Shown here in pieces: positions 26,010 to 33,285 of a DNA stretch of 33,285 nt. Under the pieces are notes generated by a model that did no database searches, was not told the DNA's origin, and worked only from the letters and a program-made list of their open reading frames with translations. The stretch is from Alphaproteobacteria bacterium (GTDB taxonomy: Bacteria > Pseudomonadota > Alphaproteobacteria > Rhodobacterales > Rhodobacteraceae), in the NCBI GenBank assembly GCA_030428355.1, contig JAUIBL010000035.1, positions 1 through 33,285 on the forward strand. Reading direction: 5' to 3'. Position 1 is the stretch's first letter. Every line of letters begins with the position of its first letter. The position numbers and the translations under genes were made by a program.

Positions 26010-26049
26010 CGCGATTTCGAAATCGCGACAAGCGCGTTCGAACGCGCTT
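26010..26049. terminator. Pair of perfect TTCGAA-centred palindromes between convergent genes
   Basis: CGCGATTTCGAAATCGCG (26010-26027, 18 bp) is followed after 2 nt by AAGCGCGTTCGAACGCGCTT (26030-26049, 20 bp). Each is perfectly self-complementary. They fill the gap between the convergent genes ending at 25979 and 26056. The location fits bidirectional transcription termination, although no T run follows. They may instead be members of a dispersed palindromic repeat family. Confidence 0.55.
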
Positions 26050-26055
26050 GCCCGC

Positions 26056-28026
26056 TCAATGATCCTTGCGTTTCGAGTACGGCGTCTCGTTCAGGTAATC
26101 ATCGGTCGTGCGCGGGATGCGCGGCTCGCCCAGCGCAAAAGGGTTGTTCTGCGAATGGTACTGCGCCTGAATCCGGCAATTGTCGCACATCTGGATCATC
26201 TTCGCCGCATCGCTGGTGGCGAACATGGAATGCTTGCCCGCCAGTTTCTCGGTGATCTTCTCGATGGTCGATTTCACCCCGAACAGCGCGCCGCACTCGA
26301 TGCAGGCGAAGGGTTCCTCCTCGTTCAGCACCACCTGGCTGAACGCCGCATCGGTGAGGTTCATGCGCGGCTCAAGCGTGATCGCGGTCTCCGGGCAGAT
26401 CGTGGCGCAAATCCCGCATTGCAGGCAGGCGTCCTCTTGAAACAGCAATTGCGGCAGGTCCGGGTTGTCACCCAGCGCGCCGGATGGACAGAGCGACACG
26501 CAGCTCAGACACAGAGTACAGGCGTCGGTGTTGACCAGCACCGCGCCGTAGGGCGCGTTTTCCGGCAGGGGCAGGATCTCGGCCTCGGGCATCATGGCCT
26601 TCGCGGCAACGCGGGCCACCTGACGCCGTGTGCCGATAGGCAGGCTGGGCGAGGCCACCGGTTTGGGCGCAGCACCGTCATAGAGGTGGTCACTCAAAGC
26701 GTCGGGATCGACCATGTCGATCACCTGCACCCGGTCCCCACCCGACAGGGCATTGGCCAGCATCGCCTCATGTTCGGGCGTGTCCCGCTCGGTGCGCGGG
26801 GCCAGCAGCACGTCGACCGACGCAAAGCCACAGCTCAGCGCGGCCATCATCTCGGCATGGCCAAAGGCGGCAAGGCTGTCCATGGCAAAGGGGATCACGT
26901 CCGCAGGCAGGCCCCGGCCAAAACGTGCCGCAAGGCTGATCATCTCTCCCCCATGGTCCGCGTCATGGACCAGAAGGCGCGGGGCGGTGCCACCGGCTTT
27001 CCGATAGGTCGAGGACAGCGCATCCAGCCGCCGGAACACCGCCGACACCGGCGGCGCGTCATAGGCGATGGCGCCTGACGGACAGAGCGCGGCACAGGCC
27101 CCGCAGCCCGCACAGATCATCGGATCGATGGCCACGTGATCGCCAGCCGATGTGATCGCCCCGGTCGGGCAGATGTTCAGACATTTCGAACAGCCCGTCT
27201 GTTCCGCGCGGCTGTGGGCGCACAATGCAGGTTCCAGCGCGATATAGAGCGGCTTTTCGAACGTGCCGACCATCTGCGCCGCTTCGGCCAGAACCGACGC
27301 TACGGCCACCGGCTGGCGCGGATCGGCGCGTAGGTAGCCTTCGCGCTTGTGGGGGGCTGGCACCATGGCGGGATCGCCTGTCAGATCAACCACCAAATCG
27401 CATTCCGACACTGCGCCATCCTTGGGGTCGCTGAAACCAAACGCTCCCCGCCCGCCGGGCAGCAGTTGCGAAAACCCGTCGATCCGCACCTCGAACTGGC
27501 CCAGCGCGCCGGTCAGGTTGCGCACCCGCCCACGCACCACGTCAAAGCGACGGTCCAGCGGCACATCCGCGGCATCCGTCTGCATCACGGTGACCGCCAG
27601 CGTGTCACAAAGCTGGGCCGCTGCCGCGAACACGGTCTCTCCCCCGCCGACGATCAGACAGGTGCCTTCGCTGACCACGTCGACCACCTTGGCCACCGGC
27701 AGGCTGAGCGCCGCCTCGGCAGCCAGCGCCGCCTGTTTCGGCCCCGCTTTGGCGCTCTGATCGCTCCACCCGGCGCGGTCGCGAATGTCGACAAAGCCGG
27801 GCGTATCGACGCCCAATTCCTCGGCCAGCATCTCGAAAAACGCAGATTCCTGCGCACAAGCGATCATGACGTCGCCCGCCTCGATCGCCTTTGCGGCGGT
27901 TTCGGCCTGCGTGCCGCAGAGGTTGGTATAGACCTTTGACGGATCAAGCGATGTCGCATCGCCGATGGCGGTGGCGTCGACGGTCTGGCTGCCAAGGCAG
28001 TCACAAAGAAGCAGTCTGGTTCCCAT
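26056..28026 (-). CDS. Multi-cluster 4Fe-4S ferredoxin-type protein of the formate dehydrogenase locus
   Basis: The 656-residue cytoplasmic protein has four complete or near-complete [4Fe-4S] motifs: CSKCLNICP (Cys279-286, with Cys269 as a possible partner), CAGCGACAALCP (Cys305-315), CTLCLSCVSLCP (Cys503-513) and CLQCGICATICP (Cys534-544). It also has CxxC pairs near the end (Cys575/578, Cys614/617) and Cys at 8, 10, 37 and 57 in the N-terminal region. It has no signal peptide. I use ATG 28026 (GAAAGGG upstream) rather than the longer frame to 28092. It is divergent from DUF3305 in the FDH cluster, so a role in electron transfer or FDH maturation is likely. The middle part resembles FlpD/MvhD-like segments only vaguely. 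Confidence 0.88.
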   Translation of the reverse strand: MGTRLLLCDCLGSQTVDATAIGDATSLDPSKVYTNLCGTQAETAAKAIEAGDVMIACAQESAFFEMLAEELGVDTPGFVDIRDRAGWSDQSAKAGPKQAALAAEAALSLPVAKVVDVVSEGTCLIVGGGETVFAAAAQLCDTLAVTVMQTDAADVPLDRRFDVVRGRVRNLTGALGQFEVRIDGFSQLLPGGRGAFGFSDPKDGAVSECDLVVDLTGDPAMVPAPHKREGYLRADPRQPVAVASVLAEAAQMVGTFEKPLYIALEPALCAHSRAEQTGCSKCLNICPTGAITSAGDHVAIDPMICAGCGACAALCPSGAIAYDAPPVSAVFRRLDALSSTYRKAGGTAPRLLVHDADHGGEMISLAARFGRGLPADVIPFAMDSLAAFGHAEMMAALSCGFASVDVLLAPRTERDTPEHEAMLANALSGGDRVQVIDMVDPDALSDHLYDGAAPKPVASPSLPIGTRRQVARVAAKAMMPEAEILPLPENAPYGAVLVNTDACTLCLSCVSLCPSGALGDNPDLPQLLFQEDACLQCGICATICPETAITLEPRMNLTDAAFSQVVLNEEEPFACIECGALFGVKSTIEKITEKLAGKHSMFATSDAAKMIQMCDNCRIQAQYHSQNNPFALGEPRIPRTTDDYLNETPYSKRKDH

Positions 28027-28071
28027 GTTGGCCCTTTCGCGGCGGTTGCCTGCGTGGTCTCTTGTCGTTGG

Positions 28072-28102
28072 TTGATGTTTGGTCATACCCAAGGGCTATG
28101 CT
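28072..28102 (+). promoter_or_regulatory. Possible promoter of the DUF3305-fdh operon
   Basis: TTGATG (28072-28077) and TATGCT (28097-28102) are separated by 19 nt, a long spacer. The operon's proposed GTG start lies at 28151. Assigned by eye only. Confidence 0.25.
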
Positions 28103-28150
28103 AGGCAGATGTCAACCGCGCCTGTGTCGCCGGATTGGGAGGAGTTCAGT

Positions 28151-28717
28151 GTGACCACGACAGACAGCCGTTCCATCGAGATGCCGGTGGGCGTTGTGAT
28201 GCAGCGCCGTCCCGGCGTGACCCGCTGGCAGAAATGGGCCTACGCCACCGTGGCCCTGCTGCCCGGTGCGGGGCCTGCCCATTGGAAACTGTTGCGCGAA
28301 GACGGCGATATTTCCGAATTCCATGTCGGCTCCCGCAACCTGATCCTGTGGCGCACCGATGCCGAGGCCTATCGCATCGGGCTCGCGGAAAAGACGGTCT
28401 GCGCTTATGTGGTTCTGCAACCCGGCGAGGACGACTGGCCCTACAAGGTCAAGTTGATCACCGCCAACCCGCATGAGGCGATGCAATATGCCGATGGCGG
28501 CGAAGACCTTGTGGAGAAGGTGCCGATGCCTCCGGCGCTTGTCGCTTGGGTGCAGGACTGGACCGATCAGCATTTCGTCGAAGAACCCTTCGTGAAACGC
28601 AAGCGCAAACGGTATTTGGAGGACAAGGTCGAGGACGGCATCGGCGATCCGCGCATCGCACAGCTCAGCGATGTCTACCGCGCGCCATCCCATGCGCGGA
28701 AGGCGCGCAAGTCATGA
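28151..28717 (+). CDS. DUF3305 family protein (formate dehydrogenase accessory)
   Basis: The 188-residue cytoplasmic protein contains the family core from MPVGVVMQRRPGVTRWQKWAY through KVKLITANPHEAMQY to FVEEPFVKRKRKRYLEDKVEDGIGDPRI. DUF3305 proteins have no known activity but regularly lie next to DUF3306 and formate dehydrogenase genes. I choose GTG 28151 because GGGAGGAG lies 6 nt upstream. An in-frame ATG at 28109 has only a weak ribosome site and would add 14 residues. The stop overlaps the DUF3306 start by 4 nt. Confidence 0.85.
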   Translation: MTTTDSRSIEMPVGVVMQRRPGVTRWQKWAYATVALLPGAGPAHWKLLREDGDISEFHVGSRNLILWRTDAEAYRIGLAEKTVCAYVVLQPGEDDWPYKVKLITANPHEAMQYADGGEDLVEKVPMPPALVAWVQDWTDQHFVEEPFVKRKRKRYLEDKVEDGIGDPRIAQLSDVYRAPSHARKARKS

Positions 28718-29397
28718 GCCGGGGGTCGGATTTCTGGTCCCGCCGCAAGGCGCGGGTCGAGGCCGAGGAAGCCGAAGAGGCCCGCAAGGCCGAAGCGGCC
28801 GAGGTCGAAGCCAAGCAGAAACAGCTCGAGGAAAAGACCGATGCCGAGATCCTCGAGGAATTCGGCCTGCCCGACCCGGACAGTCTGGAACCCGGTCAGG
28901 ACATCGCGGGCTTCATGAACAAGGCGGTGCCCGAACGTCTGCGCCGCCGGGCCATGCGGCAGCTTTGGCGGCTCAATCCGGTGCTCGCCAATCTGGACGG
29001 GCTGAATGATTACGACGGCGATTTCACCAATGCCGCAACCGACGCGCCGGGGGTCAAGACGGCCTATCAGGTGGGCAAGGGATTGCTGCGCCATGTGCAG
29101 GCGCTCGAAGAACAGGAACGCGCCAAATCGGGTGAACACTCCGGTGAAGGCATTGAAGCCCCACAGAATCTGTCGGAAATCGCGACATCTGCGGACGACC
29201 CTGCTCAGCTTGCGGAAACTGCACCAATTCCGGAAAATATGCAGAAAAATGCAAATTCTGCATCCGCATCTGCGACCATGGTCTTAGACCCGGACAACCG
29301 GTCTGAATATGCCGATGGCACACCATTGGATACAGTAACGGTGGAACCCCCGCGTCCTCGCCGGATGCGATTCAAGATTGAAAGCGAGTCAGGATGA
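28714..29397 (+). CDS. DUF3306 family protein (formate dehydrogenase accessory)
   Basis: The 227-residue protein starts with the family signature SRGSDFWSRRKARVEAEE. A highly charged Glu/Ala-rich helix follows (about 11-50), then the core DAEILEEFGLPDPDSL...FMNKAVPERLRRRAMRQLWRLNPVLANLDGLNDYDGDFT (in part, about 46-115). The Ser/Ala-rich tail is of low complexity. No enzyme motif is seen. ATG 28714 overlaps the DUF3305 stop, and its own stop overlaps the chaperone start (29394-29397). The frame open to 28546 is a shadow of DUF3305. It probably works with DUF3305 in FDH biogenesis; mechanism unknown. Confidence 0.87.
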   Translation: MSRGSDFWSRRKARVEAEEAEEARKAEAAEVEAKQKQLEEKTDAEILEEFGLPDPDSLEPGQDIAGFMNKAVPERLRRRAMRQLWRLNPVLANLDGLNDYDGDFTNAATDAPGVKTAYQVGKGLLRHVQALEEQERAKSGEHSGEGIEAPQNLSEIATSADDPAQLAETAPIPENMQKNANSASASATMVLDPDNRSEYADGTPLDTVTVEPPRPRRMRFKIESESG

Positions 29398-30008
29398 CAA
29401 TGAGCGCGGCTCAGACCTCGCCATCGGTGTCGGAAGAAGACCGTCTTCGGGCGGATCTCTACAATTATCTTGGCCTGATCCTGTCCGCGCCTCCGGATGT
29501 GCTGTTGCTGTCCCAGACCGCCGGTCTGACGGGCGACCAGACAGAGCTGGGTCAGGCGATCACACGGCTTGCCGAGTGTGCGCAGACAACGAAACCGGAA
29601 CAGGCCGAGCGCGAGTTCAACAAGCTCTTCATCGGCTTGGGTCGGGGTGAATTGCTGCCCTATGCCAGTTTCTACCTGACCGGCTTCCTTCACGAGAAAC
29701 CGCTGGCCGTGCTGCGCAGCGATCTGTCCGCGCGCCGGATCGAACGTGCGCCCAACGTGTACGAACCCGAAGACAACATCGCGACCCTGATGGAAGTGAT
29801 GGGGGGTCTGATCGTCGGGCGGTTTTCCGAACCGTCCTCGCTTGAAGATCAAAAGACGTTCTTCAACCGGCACATCGCGCCTTGGGCGGGACATTTCTAT
29901 GCCGACCTCGAAACCGCGAAAACGGCGATGCTCTACAGCGCCGTCGGGTCCGTGGGCAAGGCCTTCATGACCATCGAACGCGAAGCGTTCAGACTGACCC
30001 CGGCCTGA
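29394..30008 (+). CDS. TorD/DmsD-family molybdoenzyme chaperone
   Basis: The 204-residue all-helical cytoplasmic protein has the family features LRADLYNYLGLILSAPPD near the N-terminus, FNKLFIGLGRGELLPYASFYLTG in the middle and EPEDNIATLMEVMGGLI. TorD-family chaperones bind the Tat signal of a molybdenum or tungsten enzyme and hold it until the cofactor is in place. The client here is most likely FdhA, encoded 371 nt downstream. ATG 29394 overlaps the DUF3306 stop by 4 nt. Confidence 0.9.
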   Translation: MTMSAAQTSPSVSEEDRLRADLYNYLGLILSAPPDVLLLSQTAGLTGDQTELGQAITRLAECAQTTKPEQAEREFNKLFIGLGRGELLPYASFYLTGFLHEKPLAVLRSDLSARRIERAPNVYEPEDNIATLMEVMGGLIVGRFSEPSSLEDQKTFFNRHIAPWAGHFYADLETAKTAMLYSAVGSVGKAFMTIEREAFRLTPA

Positions 30009-30087
30009 GCCGGGATTACACCTGACGGGCAACCGTCGCCCTGTGGCCGATGCGCCGCACCAAACCGAAAGAAGGGAGGAACTTTCC

Positions 30088-30279
30088 ATGACCAAGAAAA
30101 ACGAGGCGACCGCGAGCCGCCGTGATTTTCTGAAACTGGCAGGCACCGCAGCCCCGGCTGCTGTGGCGGCCGTTGCCGTGTCGGGCACCGAAGCCGAAGC
30201 CTCGGATGCTCCCGTCGCCAGCGGCCGGATGCAGGATACCGCGCACACCCGTGCCTATCTCGACAGCGCCCGGTTCTAA
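30088..30279 (+). CDS. Small Tat-signal protein of the formate dehydrogenase region
   Basis: The 63-residue protein begins MTKKNEATASRRDFLKLAGTAAPAAVAAVAV, with a clear twin-arginine motif SRRDFLK (about 10-16) and a hydrophobic core. Only about 30 residues follow (EAEASDAPVASGRMQDTAHTRAYLDSARF in part). Such proteins are known as the formate dehydrogenase region Tat target. The short mature part has no fold that I recognise. It has a strong GGGAGG ribosome site and sits directly before fdhA. It may be a small FDH subunit or a Tat/chaperone decoy; both are guesses. Confidence 0.88.
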   Translation: MTKKNEATASRRDFLKLAGTAAPAAVAAVAVSGTEAEASDAPVASGRMQDTAHTRAYLDSARF

Positions 30280-30379
30280 CGCCGCGGTCATCACCCCCTC
30301 TGCATGCCGGCCCACCCTGCGTGCAGATTGCAACCCAGCCAAAGGCGCATCGCGCCACAGGTAGCCAAAGAGGGACACC

Positions 30380-33268
30380 ATGCTCAGAAAGAAAACCGGA
30401 GGGCTGACACGGCGCGCTGCGCGAACCGGCCTGATCTCGGAAATCTCGAACAAATCCGTCGACCGGCGCGCGTTCCTGCGCGGATCGGGCCTTGCCATCG
30501 GTGGCCTTGCCGCCATCAGCGCAACAGGTGGCGCGGTCACGCAGGCCAGCGCCCAATCCGCCGTCAACGGCGCGGTTCAGACCGTCAAATCCGTCTGCAC
30601 ACACTGCTCGGTCGGCTGTACCGTCGTCGCCGAAGTCAGCAACGGCGTCTGGATCGGTCAGGAACCCGGTTGGGACAGCCCGTTCAACCTTGGTGCGCAC
30701 TGCGCCAAAGGGGCCGCTGTCCGCGAGCACGCCCACGGTGAGCGCCGCCTCAAGTACCCGATGAAGAAAGAGGGTGGTGAGTGGAAGCGCATCTCGTGGG
30801 AACAGGCGATCAACGAGATCGGTGACAAGATGCTTCAGGTCCGCGACGAAAGCGGCCCGGATTCGGTCTACTGGCTCGGTTCTGCCAAGCACAACAACGA
30901 ACAGGCGTACCTCTTGCGCAAGTTCGCCGCCTACTGGGGTACGAACAACATCGACCACCAGGCGCGGATCTGTCACTCGACCACCGTTGCGGGCGTTGCG
31001 AACACATGGGGCTATGGCGCCATGACCAACAGCTACAACGACATCCACAACAGCCGCGCGATCTTCCTGATCGGTGGCAACCCGGCCGAAGCGCACCCGG
31101 TGTCCCTGCTCCACATCCTCAAGGCGAAAGAGCAGAACAACGCGCCGGTCATCGTCTGCGACCCGCGCTTCACCCGCACGGCAGCCCATGCCGACGAGTA
31201 TGTCCGCTTCCGTCCCGGCACCGACGTGGCGCTGGTCTGGGGTATCCTGTGGCACATCTTCGAGAACGGCTGGGAAGACAAGGAGTTCATCCGTACCCGT
31301 GTCTGGGGCATGGACCAGATCAAGGAAGAAGTCGCCAAGTGGAACCCCGAAGAGGTCGAGCGCGTCACCGGCACACCCGGTTCGCAGCTTGAGCGGGTGG
31401 CCCGCACGCTGGCCAACAACCGTCCCGGCACCGTGATCTGGTGTATGGGTGGCACCCAGCACACCAACGGCAACAACAACACCCGCGCCTACTGCATCCT
31501 GCAGCTTGCCCTTGGCAACATGGGCACCTCGGGTGGCGGCACCAACATCTTCCGCGGCCATGACAACGTGCAGGGCGCAACCGACCTCGGTGTTCTCGCC
31601 GACACCCTGCCCGGCTATTACGGTCTGGCTCCGGGATCGTGGGCACACTGGGCCCGCGTCTGGGAAGAAGATCTGGATTGGCTGAAAGCCCGCTTCTCGC
31701 AAGAGACGGTCGGCGAAACCGCCATGATGAACCTGACCGGCATCCCGGTCTCGCGCTGGATCGACGGTGTTCTGGAAGACAAGGAAAACCTCGATCAGCC
31801 CGACAACACCCGTGTGATGGTGCTGTGGGGCCACGCGCCCAACTCGCAGACCCGTCTGCCGGAAATGAAGACGGCGATGGAAAAGCTCGACACGCTGGTC
31901 GTGATCGATCCGTTCCCGACCGTGTCCGCTGTGCTGCACGACCGCACCGATGGCGTCTACCTGCTGCCGGCAACCACGCAGTTCGAGACATATGGCTCGG
32001 TCACCGCGTCGAACCGGTCGATCCAGTGGCGCGAAAAGGTCATGGACCCGCTCTTCGAATCGAAGACCGACCACGAGATCATGGGCCTCTTCGCGCAGAA
32101 GTTCGGCTTCCACGACCGCATCTTCCGCAATATCAAGATCGAAGACGACGGCGTGACCCCGAACATCGAAGACATCACCCGCGAGTTCAACCGTGGCATG
32201 TGGACGATCGGCTATACCGGCCAGTCGCCCGAGCGGATGCGTCTGCACATGGAAAACCAGCACACCTTTGACCGCACCACGCTGCGGGCTGTGGGTGGTC
32301 CGGCCGATGGCGATTTCTACGGCATGCCATGGCCCTGCTGGGGCACACCCGAGATGAAGCATCCGGGTACGGCAAACCTCTATGACATGTCGCTGCCGGT
32401 CTCCAAAGGTGGTCTGACCTTCCGGGCACGCTTCGGCGTCGAGAAGGACGGTGACAACCTGCTGGCGGAAGGCGTCTATTCGCAGAACTCGGAAATCCAG
32501 GACGGATACCCCGAATTCACCATGCAGATGCTGATGGATCTGGGCTGGGATGGCGACCTGACCGCCGAGGAACGTGCCGCGATCGACGCCGTGGGCGGAC
32601 CGAAAGCCAACTGGAAGACCGACCTCTCGGGCGGCATCCAGCGGGTGGCGATCAAGCACGAATGCGCGCCCTTCGGCAACGCCAAGGCCCGTGCCGTCGT
32701 GTGGACCTTCCCGGATCCGGTGCCGCTGCACCGCGAACCGCTCTACACCAACCGCTACGACCTCGTGGCCGACTACCCGACCTACGAGGACAAGAAGTTC
32801 TGGCGTGTGCCGACAATGTACAAGTCGATCCAGGCCAAGGATTTCTCGGCGGATTACCCGATCATCCTCACCTCAGGCCGATTGGTCGAATACGAGGGTG
32901 GTGGCGACGAGACACGGTCGAACCCGTGGCTGGCCGAGCTGCAGCAGGACATGTTCATCGAGATCAACCCGCGCGACGCCAACGATCTGGGTGTGCGTGA
33001 CGGGGCACAGGTCTGGGTGGAAGGCCCCGAAGGCGGCAAGGTCAAGGTCATGGCCATGCTGACCGAACGGGTCGCTCCGGGTGTGGCGTTCATGCCGTTC
33101 CACTTCGGTGGGCACTTCCAGGGTGAAGACCTGCGGGGCAAGTACCCGGAAGGCGCCGACCCCTATGTGCTGGGTGAATCGACCAACACCGCGCAGACCT
33201 ACGGGTATGACTCGGTGACCCAGATGCAGGAAACCAAAGCAACGCTTTGCAAGATCATGGCAGCGTAA
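30380..33268 (+). CDS. fdhA: Formate dehydrogenase catalytic (alpha) subunit, Mo/W-bis-MGD, Cys type
   Basis: The 962-residue molybdopterin oxidoreductase would oxidise formate to CO2. A long N-terminal extension carries a Tat motif DRRAFLRGSG (about 28-37) and a hydrophobic stretch ending ASAQS, so the enzyme is exported folded to the periplasm. The proximal [4Fe-4S] ligands are Cys73, Cys76, Cys80 and Cys108. The active-site ligand is Cys198, followed by His199, in HQARICHSTTV, where E. coli FdnG has selenocysteine. The C-terminal MGD-binding domain includes PIILTSGRLVEYEGGGDETRSNPWLAELQ (in part) and INPRDANDLGVRDGAQVWV. GAGGG precedes the ATG. The beta subunit should follow at once. Confidence 0.96.
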   Translation: MLRKKTGGLTRRAARTGLISEISNKSVDRRAFLRGSGLAIGGLAAISATGGAVTQASAQSAVNGAVQTVKSVCTHCSVGCTVVAEVSNGVWIGQEPGWDSPFNLGAHCAKGAAVREHAHGERRLKYPMKKEGGEWKRISWEQAINEIGDKMLQVRDESGPDSVYWLGSAKHNNEQAYLLRKFAAYWGTNNIDHQARICHSTTVAGVANTWGYGAMTNSYNDIHNSRAIFLIGGNPAEAHPVSLLHILKAKEQNNAPVIVCDPRFTRTAAHADEYVRFRPGTDVALVWGILWHIFENGWEDKEFIRTRVWGMDQIKEEVAKWNPEEVERVTGTPGSQLERVARTLANNRPGTVIWCMGGTQHTNGNNNTRAYCILQLALGNMGTSGGGTNIFRGHDNVQGATDLGVLADTLPGYYGLAPGSWAHWARVWEEDLDWLKARFSQETVGETAMMNLTGIPVSRWIDGVLEDKENLDQPDNTRVMVLWGHAPNSQTRLPEMKTAMEKLDTLVVIDPFPTVSAVLHDRTDGVYLLPATTQFETYGSVTASNRSIQWREKVMDPLFESKTDHEIMGLFAQKFGFHDRIFRNIKIEDDGVTPNIEDITREFNRGMWTIGYTGQSPERMRLHMENQHTFDRTTLRAVGGPADGDFYGMPWPCWGTPEMKHPGTANLYDMSLPVSKGGLTFRARFGVEKDGDNLLAEGVYSQNSEIQDGYPEFTMQMLMDLGWDGDLTAEERAAIDAVGGPKANWKTDLSGGIQRVAIKHECAPFGNAKARAVVWTFPDPVPLHREPLYTNRYDLVADYPTYEDKKFWRVPTMYKSIQAKDFSADYPIILTSGRLVEYEGGGDETRSNPWLAELQQDMFIEINPRDANDLGVRDGAQVWVEGPEGGKVKVMAMLTERVAPGVAFMPFHFGGHFQGEDLRGKYPEGADPYVLGESTNTAQTYGYDSVTQMQETKATLCKIMAA

Positions 33269-33285
33269 GGAGGAGAACAAGACAT
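33269..33285 (+). promoter_or_regulatory. Ribosome site and first two start-codon bases of the next gene (probable FDH beta subunit)
   Basis: Directly after the fdhA stop (33266-33268) comes GGAGGAG (33269-33275), then 8 nt, then AT at the window end. This is the spacing expected for an ATG at 33284. The Fe-S beta subunit is the usual next gene. Confidence 0.6.

Noticed and set aside
28109..28150. Upstream ATG as the DUF3305 start
   Set aside because: In frame but with a weak ribosome site. GTG 28151 has GGGAGGAG at a good distance and gives the usual family N-terminus. The longer form cannot be fully excluded.
29933..32731. 932-codon open frame on the minus strand
   Set aside because: It lies opposite fdhA, whose frame is fully supported by cofactor motifs. 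The minus-strand translation is rich in Arg/His/Val/Asp without any domain, as expected for a shadow in high-GC DNA.

Overview
The window reads as chromosomal DNA of a high-GC alphaproteobacterium, most likely a member of the Rhodobacterales (Roseobacter group). The reasons are the Tad pilus gene order, a Cys-type formate dehydrogenase locus with DUF3305/DUF3306/DUF6494/DUF6505 partner genes, an FnrL-type box, and dense operons with 4-nt ATGA overlaps. I cannot name the genus. No rRNA, tRNA, CRISPR array, transposase or integrase was seen. Coding density is very high.

Layout. (1) 102-4732, minus strand: tadA/cpaF, tadB, tadC and a TadG-like pseudopilin-type protein, the distal part of a Tad (Flp pilus) operon that runs off the left edge. 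(2) 4733-5199: the largest non-coding stretch. (3) 5200-10263, plus strand: an AfuABC/FbpABC-type ABC importer (binding protein, fused double permease, ATPase) overlapping an inositol-monophosphatase-family phosphatase. Binding-site residues and the phosphatase suggest uptake of phosphorylated sugars or polyols rather than iron. (4) 10285-18801: a GntR/FCD repressor divergent from a complete peptide-type (family 5) ABC importer, followed by an Asp/Glu/hydantoin racemase and peptidase T. Matching TTGTATACAA-type operators lie in the shared regulatory region, and a hairpin with a T run separates the binding protein from the permeases.

(5) 18808-22672: a SAM-methyltransferase-like gene, a small periplasmic c-type cytochrome divergent from a DUF1194 von Willebrand-like protein with a perfect FNR box between them, and an AT-richer gene encoding a membrane-anchored TPR protein. 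That gene carries five nearly identical 129-bp repeats with one hypervariable codon per repeat.

(6) 22681-33285: a formate dehydrogenase locus in three transcription blocks. The minus block (22681-25119) holds DUF6505, a biotin/lipoate-ligase-like pseudoenzyme, an Mrp/NBP35 ATPase and DUF6494. Next come a plus-strand exported heme protein that resembles part of the tungstate-binding protein TupA (25218-25979), and a minus-strand multi-cluster ferredoxin (26056-28026). The plus block (28151-33268 and beyond) holds DUF3305, DUF3306, a TorD-like chaperone, a 63-residue Tat-signal protein and the catalytic subunit FdhA. The next gene, probably the Fe-S beta subunit, starts at the last two bases of the window. 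Together these look like an assembly, metal-supply and electron-transfer module for a periplasmic Mo/W formate dehydrogenase. Several of its parts have no known function and are the best candidates for new biology here, along with the repeat protein.
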